Source: Ardenticatenaceae bacterium
Lineage (GTDB): Bacteria; Chloroflexota; Anaerolineae; Promineifilales; Promineifilaceae
Direction: 5' to 3'
NCBI GenBank assembly: GCA_020634215.1
Contig: JACKCD010000081.1
Span: 1 to 16,827, forward strand
Length of the DNA: 16,827 nucleotides
Below, one piece after another: positions 7,431 through 14,720 of this stretch (its first letter is position 1; each line of letters starts with the position of its first letter). A program made the translations under genes and the position numbers. The notes under the pieces were generated by a model that was not told where the DNA came from, searched no databases, and saw only the letters and a program-made list of their open reading frames with translations.

Positions 7431-8500
7431 CACCAGGACAAATCGCCCTTCGGGCGCTCATCGTCGGCTTTATCATCGCCTTTGCGGTGATCACCGGCTT
7501 TGCCTACACGACTTTGTTAGAGCGCAAGCTGCTGGCGCGGCTGCAAGCGCGAATTGGTCCCAATCGGGCTGGCTATATCCCGATTCCACGGCGTGGCGGG
7601 GGCAAGGAACGTAAGCTGCTGGCTGGTTTTATGCAGCCGGCCGCCGATGCGGTAAAGCTCTTCTTCAAGGAAGACCCGCAACCAACGATGGTGGACAGTT
7701 GGGTCTACAATTTGGCACCGATGCTGGCCGTGATTCCGGCCGTTGTCATTCTGGCCGTCATCCCCTGGGCGGGCAAAATCAACATCTTTGGCGCGGTTTT
7801 TGAGCCATACTTTGCCATTGCGCCTGGCCTCAACGTGGCCGTTATGTTCTTCCTGGCAATTACCTCTATTGGGGTTTATGGCGTGGCGCTGGCGGGTTGG
7901 GCTTCCAACAGCAAGTACGCTGTTTTAGGTGGCATTCGCGCTTCGGCGCAGATGATTAGCTATGAACTCGCGCTGGGGATGTCGGTGCTGGTGCCGATTA
8001 TGATTGCCGATTCCATGGATTTGGGCGTGATTGTGGAAGCGCAACGGGGCGGCTGGTTTATTTTTTTGCAGCCGCTGGCGGCGTTTGTCTTTTTTGTTGG
8101 CGCACTGGCTGAACTGCAGCGGGCACCATTTGACCTGTTAGAAGCGGAGCAGGAGCTATCGGCGGGGTATACGGTGGAGTATGCGGGAATGCGCTTTGGG
8201 ATGTTCTTCTTGGCTGAGTATATGAAGATGATTTCGTTTAGCGCATTAACGGCCGTTTTCTTCCTCGGTGGCTATCGTGGTCCCTTTGTAGACCAGGTAC
8301 CCGCGCTGGGCTTTGTCTACATCATCCTCAAAATTTTCATCTTATTGTGTGTGATGATTTGGGTACGCGCTTCTTTGCCCCGTCTCCGCTATGACCAACT
8401 GATGAGCTTTGGCTGGAAGGTGCTGTTACCCATTTCTGTGCTGAACTTTTTGCTGACGGCCATTTTCATTGTGCTGGCGCAGGAGGGTTTCTTGTTCTAA
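7427..8500 (+). CDS. nuoH: NADH-quinone oxidoreductase subunit H
   Basis: NuoH (357 residues) is a multi-helix membrane subunit that forms the entry of the quinone chamber and couples quinone reduction to the proton-pumping arm. The signatures LLERKLLARLQARIGPNR (residues 30-47), the acidic cytoplasmic loop with LQRAPFDLLEAEQEL, and FFLAEYMKM are present. Compared with the usual short GPNRVG-to-LQP turn, this protein has about 15 extra residues rich in Arg, Gly and Lys (about 50-68), which partly explains its length above the common 320-345. The start overlaps the nuoG stop by 4 nt and has AGAGGA upstream, so the two are probably translationally coupled. Confidence 0.97.
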   Translation: MTPGQIALRALIVGFIIAFAVITGFAYTTLLERKLLARLQARIGPNRAGYIPIPRRGGGKERKLLAGFMQPAADAVKLFFKEDPQPTMVDSWVYNLAPMLAVIPAVVILAVIPWAGKINIFGAVFEPYFAIAPGLNVAVMFFLAITSIGVYGVALAGWASNSKYAVLGGIRASAQMISYELALGMSVLVPIMIADSMDLGVIVEAQRGGWFIFLQPLAAFVFFVGALAELQRAPFDLLEAEQELSAGYTVEYAGMRFGMFFLAEYMKMISFSALTAVFFLGGYRGPFVDQVPALGFVYIILKIFILLCVMIWVRASLPRLRYDQLMSFGWKVLLPISVLNFLLTAIFIVLAQEGFLF

Positions 8501-8539
8501 GGGCACTGCCTTTCGGGACAAGATGAGGAGTGAGAAGAT

Positions 8540-9040
8540 ATGTTTGGTGAAATTGTAAAAGGGCTATATACCACCCTCAAACATCTGTTTCAACCCCCCG
8601 TGACGGTGCAATACCCGGAAATCAAACGGCCGGTTCGCAACCGTTTTAAAGGTCGGCACGAGCTAAAACGGTATGAGAATGGGCTGGAAAAGTGCATTGG
8701 CTGTGCGTTGTGTGCGGCTGCCTGCCCCGCTGATGCCATTTTTGTAGAAGCATCCGAAAACAGTGATGAGAAACGGTTTTCTCCCGGCGAACGGTACGCC
8801 AGCACCTATGAAATTAACATGATGCGCTGCATTTTCTGTGGCTATTGCGAAGATGCTTGCCCGACGCAGGCGATTGTGCTGGAAAAAAGCTACGAGTTGA
8901 GCTTCTATGACCGGGCTAGTGCCATCTACACCAAGGAGATGTTGATTGTGGATGTGCCGGTAAACGGCCGTTCTACTCCCCAAGTGGTTGAGCCGGGCAT
9001 CTTTAACCGGGCCATTCCTGAGATGGAGGATCCGAAGTAA
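8540..9040 (+). CDS. nuoI: NADH-quinone oxidoreductase subunit I (two [4Fe-4S] ferredoxin-like subunit)
   Basis: NuoI (166 residues) holds clusters N6a and N6b and links NuoG to NuoB in the electron chain. Two complete ferredoxin motifs are visible: Cys52, Cys55, Cys58 and Cys62 (CIGCALCAAACP), and Cys97, Cys100, Cys103 and Cys107 (CIFCGYCEDACP). An amphipathic N-terminal stretch (about 1-20) and a charged segment anchor it to the membrane arm. The C-terminal tail (about 135-166) is variable and contains one AACGGCCGTT palindrome read as Asn-Gly-Arg. GAGGAG lies upstream of the ATG. The gap is 39 nt after nuoH and 1 nt before nuoJ. Confidence 0.97.
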   Translation: MFGEIVKGLYTTLKHLFQPPVTVQYPEIKRPVRNRFKGRHELKRYENGLEKCIGCALCAAACPADAIFVEASENSDEKRFSPGERYASTYEINMMRCIFCGYCEDACPTQAIVLEKSYELSFYDRASAIYTKEMLIVDVPVNGRSTPQVVEPGIFNRAIPEMEDPK

Positions 9041-9041
9041 G

Positions 9042-9548
9042 ATGGTTCTATTTATTATTTTGGCGATTTCGGCGGTGGCGGCGGCATTGGGTATGTTGTT
9101 TAGCCGCAATGCCGTTCACAGTGCGCTCTTTTTGGTGCTGAACTTTGCCATTGTGGCGGCACTGTACCTAACGCTCAACGCGCCCTTTATTGCGATGGTG
9201 CAAATTACGGTCTATGCTGGAGCTATCATCGTGCTTTTCTTGTTCGTGATTATGCTTTTAGGGGCGGAACAACTGCGGGGTGTAGCTGGTGATGGTGGTG
9301 TATGGCAGAGATGGTTGGCGGGAGGATTAACGGCCGTTTTGCTCATCAGTTTCGCCTCCATCCTCTTCCAGGGAAATGCCATCACGCCCGCATCCGCCGC
9401 TGGTGTGATAGATACCAGCCCCGCTGCCCTGGGTTTACGGCTCTTTGAAGCCTACGTATTCCCCTTTGAAGTGACCGGTGTTCTGTTGCTGGCCGCCATC
9501 ATCGGCGTGGTCGTTCTCAGCATCAGCAAAAAGCGGGGGCAACAATGA
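9042..9548 (+). CDS. nuoJ: NADH-quinone oxidoreductase subunit J
   Basis: NuoJ (168 residues) is a five-helix membrane subunit between NuoH and NuoK whose third helix takes part in coupling. Hydrophobic segments span almost the whole length, and the conserved block MVQITVYAGAIIVLFLFVIM is intact. The ATG at 9042 is one base after the nuoI stop, with GGAGGA at 9025-9030 inside nuoI. A longer in-frame GTG start at 8988 would overlap nuoI by about 50 nt and is less likely. The stop overlaps the nuoK start in ATGA. Confidence 0.96.
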   Translation: MVLFIILAISAVAAALGMLFSRNAVHSALFLVLNFAIVAALYLTLNAPFIAMVQITVYAGAIIVLFLFVIMLLGAEQLRGVAGDGGVWQRWLAGGLTAVLLISFASILFQGNAITPASAAGVIDTSPAALGLRLFEAYVFPFEVTGVLLLAAIIGVVVLSISKKRGQQ

Positions 9549-9850
9549 CAGTTCCTGTAGAATGGTACGTCGCTCTCAGCGCCATCCTCTTTTCCATCGG
9601 TGCTTTGGGTGTATTACTGCGCCGTAACGCCATCATCATTTTTATGTCCGTTGAGCTCATGCTCAATGCCGCCAACCTTCTCTTTGTTGCCTTCTCCCGC
9701 TATTTAGGCGATTTAGATGGTCAGGTTTTGGTTTTCTTTGTCATCACCGTTGCTGCCGCCGAAGTGGCTGTGGGGTTGGCCCTCATCGTGGTCATCTTCC
9801 GCACCAAGCAAAGCATCAACATTGACGAGATCAACTTGATGAAGGGATAA
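9545..9850 (+). CDS. nuoK: NADH-quinone oxidoreductase subunit K
   Basis: NuoK (101 residues) is a three-helix membrane subunit related to MrpC of Na+/H+ antiporters. Its two conserved membrane glutamates are present: Glu37 in SVELMLNAANL and Glu73 in AAAEVAVGLAL, which match the proton-path glutamates of the family. The length is exactly typical. It overlaps nuoJ by 4 nt. A 47-nt gap with a small perfect hairpin (9860-9877) separates it from nuoL. Confidence 0.97.
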   Translation: MTVPVEWYVALSAILFSIGALGVLLRRNAIIIFMSVELMLNAANLLFVAFSRYLGDLDGQVLVFFVITVAAAEVAVGLALIVVIFRTKQSINIDEINLMKG

Positions 9851-9859
9851 ATTTGTAGC

Positions 9860-9877
9860 GCAATTTGGCAAAATTGC
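9860..9877 (+). other. Small perfect hairpin between nuoK and nuoL
   Basis: GCAATTT (9860-9866) and AAATTGC (9871-9877) form a perfect 7-bp stem with a 4-nt loop just after the nuoK stop. There is no T tract, so it is not a standard terminator. It lies 20 nt before the nuoL ATG, which has no good ribosome-binding site, so it might affect nuoL translation or transcript stability. It is AT-rich and may be chance. Confidence 0.3.
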
Positions 9878-9897
9878 CCTGCAAAAGTTGTTTGTCT

Positions 9898-12171
9898 ATG
9901 AATGCATTTGCACTAGCTCCCCTCGTTTTAGGCTTGCCCATTTTGGGCGTGCTGTTTAACGGCTTTGTTGGGCGGCGCTTTGTCGAGGCAGACCGCAGCG
10001 TAGGCGAGAAATGGTCGGGTTGGGCTGCCAGCATCATGGCGCTCTCCGCCTTCGTCATCGTTGTTCTCCTCTACTTTAGCCTCCAGGCCAACGGCCACCA
10101 TGCCGAAATTGTGCCGATGATGGATTGGATTAGCATCCCTTCCGCCAACTTCCACATCCCCTGGGCCATGCAGATTGATACCCTCTCTGTGACCATGATG
10201 CTGGTTGTCACTGGCGTTGGCTCGCTCATCCACATCTACGCCATTGGCTACATGCACGGCGACCCCAACTTTAGCCGCTTTTTTACCTATCTCAACCTGT
10301 TCCTCTTCTTCATGCTCATTCTCGTCTCCGGCAACAACTATTTGATGCTGTTTGTTGGCTGGGAAGGGGTGGGGTTGTGTTCCTTCCTGCTCATTGGCTT
10401 CTGGTTTGACCGCACCAATGAGAAGGGGGAAGCGATGAACGCCAATGCCGCCCGTAAGGCGTTTGTTGCCAACCGCGTCGGCGACCTGGCGATGATTCTC
10501 GCCATGAGCCTGACCTTCTGGACATTTGGCACGCTTAATTTTGAACCAGTTTTTGACAGCGCCGTGGAAATGTTCCACAGTGGGGCGATGGTTCATTTTG
10601 GTGCGTTCTCGGCTTCGCTGGGTGGGGTTCTCACCGCCATTACTGCCCTCTTTCTGGTTGGAGCAACGGGTAAATCGGCGCAAATCCCCCTCCTTGTCTG
10701 GCTGCCGGATGCCATGGCTGGCCCGACCCCCGTTTCGGCCCTCATCCACGCGGCGACAATGGTGACATCGGGTATTTACCTGATTGTCCGCAGCAATGTG
10801 CTGTTTGAGATTGTGCGGGAGAGCCATGCTTTGGTGTTGGGCGTGATTTCTTCGCCGGATTTGGTGGCGTTGGTTGGGGCATTAACGGCCGTTTATGCCG
10901 GCCTCATCGCCTTCACCCAATTTGACATCAAAAAAGTACTCGCCTACTCCACCGTCAGCCAACTTGGCTTTATGATTGCCGCCGTCGGCATGGGGGCTTA
11001 CGTGGCTGGTATGTTCCACCTCATTACTCACGCCTTCTTCAAAGCCCTCCTCTTCATGGGGTCAGGCTCCGTCATCCACGGCATGGAGCATGGACATCAC
11101 CATATTTCACACGGGCATGGACATGACAACCACCACGACCACTTTGACCCGCAGGACATGCGAACGATGGGCGGTCTGCGTCACCACATGCCCACCACCT
11201 TCTGGACTTATCTGGTTGGGTCGCTGGCACTGGCGGGGATTGTGCCGTTAGCGGGTTTTTGGTCAAAAGACGAAATTTTGGCTCACGCTTCAGCCAATAG
11301 TGGTGGCATTAATACCGTTGTTTATATACTGTTGACGATAGCGGCATTTTGCACCGCCTTTTACATGGCGCGGCAGGTAAAGATGGTCTTTTTTGGTGAG
11401 CCACGCCACAAAGCGGCCGAACATGCCCACGAAAGTCCACGCACCATGACGATGCCGCTGGTCATTTTAGCAATTCTGGCGATTTTGGGTGGGTTGTTGA
11501 ACTTTCCCCACTTTGGCGCGGAAGCAGAAGCAGCACATGGGGCAGAAACGGCCGTTGTTGCCGCAGGTGAACATGCTGCCGAAGTTGAATCTGCCGGTGG
11601 GTTGAACCTGGCCCTCGAACATTGGCTGGAACACTCTATCGCCTCCTTCCACCTCACCGAAGAAGGCGTAGTCGAGATGCCCCACACCCCCACCACCTTG
11701 CAGATTCCAGTGGCCACCATTTCATCGGTACTCGCCATTGCCGCCATTGCCATTGCCTACTTCCTCGTTTACGGCAGCAGACCCAAAACGGCCGACGAGC
11801 GCGACCCACTGCAAGCCACCCCCATCTGGTGGATGGCTGTCTTACCGCTCAACACCCTTTACATGGGCTACATTGTCCCCGCATTCAACCGGCTGGCAGA
11901 ATGGGCGGCTCATACGCTCGATTGGGCATTTTGGCATGACTTTGTGCATGACAACATCATTCGTAACATTTTTGTTGGCTTCGCCAACTTCGCCTCCAAC
12001 GTTCTGGATGCCCAGGGCGTAGATGGCATTGTAAACGGAAGCGGCAGCGTGGCTCGGTGGTTAGCCAACCAAATTCGCCGCTCACAAACAGGCTATGCGC
12101 GTAACTATGCACTTAGCGTCTTCCTTGGGACAGTCGTCCTGTTAGCTTACTTCTTGTTCATGGCAAGATAA
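9898..12171 (+). CDS. nuoL: NADH-quinone oxidoreductase subunit L (distal antiporter-like subunit)
   Basis: NuoL (757 residues) is the distal antiporter-like proton-pumping subunit, with a long lateral helix at its C-terminal end. Key residues are visible: Glu156 in WEGVGLCSFLLIGFWF and Lys259 in GKSAQIPLLVWLPDAM. It is much longer than the roughly 610-650 residues of many homologues. Two reasons can be seen: a histidine-rich loop (394-415, 11 His in 22 residues) before DPQDMRTMGGL, and an Ala/Glu-rich stretch near 539-568. The ATG at 9898 gives the expected start MNAFALAPLVL. A TTG at 9865 would add 11 residues, and neither start has a strong ribosome-binding site. nuoM follows after 25 nt. 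Confidence 0.96.
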   Translation: MNAFALAPLVLGLPILGVLFNGFVGRRFVEADRSVGEKWSGWAASIMALSAFVIVVLLYFSLQANGHHAEIVPMMDWISIPSANFHIPWAMQIDTLSVTMMLVVTGVGSLIHIYAIGYMHGDPNFSRFFTYLNLFLFFMLILVSGNNYLMLFVGWEGVGLCSFLLIGFWFDRTNEKGEAMNANAARKAFVANRVGDLAMILAMSLTFWTFGTLNFEPVFDSAVEMFHSGAMVHFGAFSASLGGVLTAITALFLVGATGKSAQIPLLVWLPDAMAGPTPVSALIHAATMVTSGIYLIVRSNVLFEIVRESHALVLGVISSPDLVALVGALTAVYAGLIAFTQFDIKKVLAYSTVSQLGFMIAAVGMGAYVAGMFHLITHAFFKALLFMGSGSVIHGMEHGHHHISHGHGHDNHHDHFDPQDMRTMGGLRHHMPTTFWTYLVGSLALAGIVPLAGFWSKDEILAHASANSGGINTVVYILLTIAAFCTAFYMARQVKMVFFGEPRHKAAEHAHESPRTMTMPLVILAILAILGGLLNFPHFGAEAEAAHGAETAVVAAGEHAAEVESAGGLNLALEHWLEHSIASFHLTEEGVVEMPHTPTTLQIPVATISSVLAIAAIAIAYFLVYGSRPKTADERDPLQATPIWWMAVLPLNTLYMGYIVPAFNRLAEWAAHTLDWAFWHDFVHDNIIRNIFVGFANFASNVLDAQGVDGIVNGSGSVARWLANQIRRSQTGYARNYALSVFLGTVVLLAYFLFMAR

Positions 12172-12196
12172 CACACCAAGAGGATTAGGAGAGAAC

Positions 12197-13696
12197 ATGG
12201 GTCTTCTAACAATTGTCACCTTCCTGCCGCTGCTCGGCATCATCTGGATTTTGCTGCAGGACAAAGAAAAAGATGATGAGCGTGTCAAGCGTATTGCCCT
12301 TGGCACTTCCATTGTCACCTTTATTGCCACGATTGTTGTACTTGCCCTGTACGACAAGAGCGAAGCCGGTTTGCAGCTTGTAGACCGCGTTAGCTGGATT
12401 CCCGCCTGGGGCATTGAATACCACATGGGCGTGGATGGACTGAGCATTTTGCACATTCTGCTCACCAGCTTCATTTCCATGCTGGCAATCGCCTCCTCTT
12501 TCCCGATTATCAAGCAGCAGGTGAAACAATATTACAGCTTCCTGTTGGCGTTGGAAATTGGGATGATGGGCGTTTTTCTGGCGCAGGATTTGTTCCTGTT
12601 TTATGTGTTCTGGGAATTCACCCTGGTGCCGATGTATTTCCTCATTGGCATTTGGGGAGGCAAAGACCGGGTTTACGCTTCCATCAAATTCTTCCTCTAC
12701 ACAATGGCGGGGTCGCTGCTCATGCTGTTGGCAATTCTCTACATGGGCATTACCAACGGCACCTTCTCTTTGCCTGACCTGATTGCCGGCCGAGCCGCCT
12801 TTGCTAGTGCCCAGAACCTGCTGTTCGTTGGGTTTGCCGTTGCCTTTGCCATCAAAGTACCGGTCTTTCCCTTCCACTCCTGGCTGCCCGATGCCCATAC
12901 CCAAGCCCCAACGGCTGGTTCCATCATTCTGGCCGGTGTGCTGCTAAAGATGGGTACCTACGGTTTCGTCCGCTTCAACCTGCCTCTCTTCCCTGAAGCT
13001 TCCGCCCACTACGCCCCCACCATTGCTGTGCTGGCAATTATCGGTATTATCTATGGAGCTATCGTCTCCTTTGCCCAGCGCGATGTGAAAAAGCTGGTGG
13101 CGTATTCCAGTATTAGCCATTTGGGTTTTGTGATGCTTGGTATCTTCTCGCTCAATGCTCAGGGCATTCAGGGCGGCATTTTGCAGGGCATTAACCACGG
13201 CATTAGCACGGGAGCGCTGTTCTTCATCGTTGGTATCATTTACGAACAGCGTCACACCCGTGAGATTTCTGAGTTTGGCGGCGTGTGGATGGCGATGCCG
13301 GTTTACAGCGTGCTGTCGCTGATTGTGGTGTTGTCGAGCATGGGGTTGCCTGGTCTAAACGGGTTTGTGGGTGAGTTCACCATTTTGCTTGGCTCGATTG
13401 GTGCCGCCTCTTTGGGGCCGAATGCCTGGATTTATACCGCTTTTGCCACGACGGGGGTGATTTTAGCGGCCGTTTATTTGCTGTGGATGTTCCAACGGGT
13501 CTTTATGGGACCGCTGGATAACCCGGAAAACAAAAAGCTGCGCGACATCAACAAGGGCGAACTGGCAATTATGCTGGCTTTTCTGCTCTTCGTTTTCTGG
13601 ATCGGCATTGCTCCCTCCGGCTATTTTGCCCTGATGGATGCTTCAGTGGCTGAACTGGTCAAGACAGTTGGCTCGGCGGTGGCTTCTCTTCCATAA
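12197..13696 (+). CDS. nuoM: NADH-quinone oxidoreductase subunit M (antiporter-like subunit)
   Basis: NuoM (499 residues, typical length) is the second antiporter-like proton pump of the membrane arm. The expected charged residues are visible: Glu140 in FWEFTLVPMYFLIG, Lys220 in AIKVPVFPFHSWLPDAH, and Lys251 in LLKMGTYGFVRF, spaced as in the family. An AGGAGA ribosome-binding site precedes the ATG. It is the last gene of the operon here: nuoN, which normally follows, is absent, and a strong terminator starts 38 nt after the stop. The C-terminus looks complete, so this is not a deletion inside nuoM. Confidence 0.97.
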   Translation: MGLLTIVTFLPLLGIIWILLQDKEKDDERVKRIALGTSIVTFIATIVVLALYDKSEAGLQLVDRVSWIPAWGIEYHMGVDGLSILHILLTSFISMLAIASSFPIIKQQVKQYYSFLLALEIGMMGVFLAQDLFLFYVFWEFTLVPMYFLIGIWGGKDRVYASIKFFLYTMAGSLLMLLAILYMGITNGTFSLPDLIAGRAAFASAQNLLFVGFAVAFAIKVPVFPFHSWLPDAHTQAPTAGSIILAGVLLKMGTYGFVRFNLPLFPEASAHYAPTIAVLAIIGIIYGAIVSFAQRDVKKLVAYSSISHLGFVMLGIFSLNAQGIQGGILQGINHGISTGALFFIVGIIYEQRHTREISEFGGVWMAMPVYSVLSLIVVLSSMGLPGLNGFVGEFTILLGSIGAASLGPNAWIYTAFATTGVILAAVYLLWMFQRVFMGPLDNPENKKLRDINKGELAIMLAFLLFVFWIGIAPSGYFALMDASVAELVKTVGSAVASLP

Positions 13697-13733
13697 AGTT
13701 GTAGCTTACTGTACAACCGTATAGAATTTGCAG

Positions 13734-13773
13734 CGATGCCAGCAGTTTGTATCTTGCTGGCATCGTTTTTTTT
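13734..13773 (+). terminator. Intrinsic terminator of the nuo operon
   Basis: An 11-bp perfect stem CGATGCCAGCA (13734-13744) / TGCTGGCATCG (13755-13765) with a 10-nt loop is followed directly by eight T residues. It ends the operon just after nuoM and before the metallophosphoesterase. It indicates that nuoN is not part of this transcript. Confidence 0.92.
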
Positions 13774-13791
13774 AGCTGTATTGGAAAAAAG

Positions 13792-14604
13792 ATGATGGAA
13801 CCCAAGCAATCGGTTTATTTTGTTCATATTAGCGATACACATATTGGCCCCACACCAGAATATGAGCGGCACGGACATCGTTCTTTGCCCTGCGCCCAGC
13901 GGATAGTTGAAATTATCAATCGCTTCCCGGTGAAACCTGATTTTGTGGTGCATACAGGGGATGTGGTGACAGAGCCAAACGGCCGTTCCTATCAACTCGC
14001 CGCCGAAACCTTTTCCCACCTAGACGTGCCAATCTACTACGTGACCGGCAACCACGACACCGCCCGCGACATCCAGCAGTTTTTGCCAATGGGGCCACAC
14101 CAACCCTTTTGCCAAAGCGCCGCCGAGCAATACTCCTACACCTTCACCGTCAAAGGGTATCGCTTTTTGGTGCTAGATGCCCGCGCCCCCGATGAGCTTG
14201 ACCCGCACGGGCTGCTCTCGCAGGCACAGCTTGATTGGGTGCGGCGCGAAGCAACTGCCGATGGCCCCCCCCTCACCCTTTTCATGCACTTTCCCACGCT
14301 CCCCATGAACTCCACCTGGATGGATGCCTACATGCTGGTCATCAACGGCCCCGAACTACATCAGGCACTGCTGCCTGCGCGTGACCGTCTTCGCGGCGTT
14401 TTTTACGGCCACATTCACCAAAACATGCAGGTGATTCGGGATGGCATTTTGTATGCCAGCACCGCCAGCGTTTTCTCCCAATTTTCCGCCTGGCCCGGCC
14501 ATGCTAGCGTTGGCTATGATCCCAACCATCTGCCTGGCTACAGCTTTGTCCACTTGTTACCAGAACAAACCATCATCCACCAACACACGTTTCCTCGTCC
14601 GTAG
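13792..14604 (+). CDS. Calcineurin-like metallophosphoesterase (CpdA/Icc-like)
   Basis: This is a 270-residue phosphoesterase of the calcineurin-like fold with a two-metal active site. All five family motifs are readable in order: SDTH (14-17), GDVV (56-59), GNHD (86-89), the histidine in FMHFPT, and GHIH near the C-terminus. No signal peptide or membrane segment is visible, so it should be cytoplasmic. The motif set resembles 3',5'-cyclic-nucleotide phosphodiesterases of the CpdA type, but the substrate cannot be read from sequence. The start is uncertain between ATG 13792 and 13795; only a weak GGAAAA lies upstream, and a TTG further up would lie in the terminator. It carries one AACGGCCGTT palindrome read as Asn-Gly-Arg. 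It is separated from nuo by a terminator. Confidence 0.85.
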   Translation: MMEPKQSVYFVHISDTHIGPTPEYERHGHRSLPCAQRIVEIINRFPVKPDFVVHTGDVVTEPNGRSYQLAAETFSHLDVPIYYVTGNHDTARDIQQFLPMGPHQPFCQSAAEQYSYTFTVKGYRFLVLDARAPDELDPHGLLSQAQLDWVRREATADGPPLTLFMHFPTLPMNSTWMDAYMLVINGPELHQALLPARDRLRGVFYGHIHQNMQVIRDGILYASTASVFSQFSAWPGHASVGYDPNHLPGYSFVHLLPEQTIIHQHTFPRP

Positions 14605-14720
14605 CGTTATCATTTTTTCTTACCAGAACAGGTTTGCTGCGTATACAGCAGATAGGCGGTAAAATGAGCAGACATTCTCCCGAGTAATTGGTTGCAAGAA
14701 TTTTGTTCAAGGAATGAATT
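14605..14720 (+). other. Intergenic region before the molybdopterin oxidoreductase
   Basis: These 116 bp hold a T6 run (14613-14618) without a convincing GC-rich stem, a small TGCTG/CAGCA inverted repeat around 14635-14650, and a TAAAAT box (14660-14665) that could be a -10 element but lacks a well-spaced -35. TTACCAGAACA at 14620-14630 repeats the same 11 bases from the end of the preceding gene (14557-14567). No gene is seen. Whether the next gene has its own promoter is unresolved. Confidence 0.35.

Noticed and set aside
9928..10827. Antisense open frame of 299 codons opposite nuoL
   Set aside because: It is the complement of transmembrane-rich coding sequence; the translation is low-complexity and charged with no domain.
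13747..13791. TTG start for the metallophosphoesterase at 13747
   Set aside because: It would place the N-terminus inside the terminator hairpin and add 15 residues ahead of the normal start of the fold.
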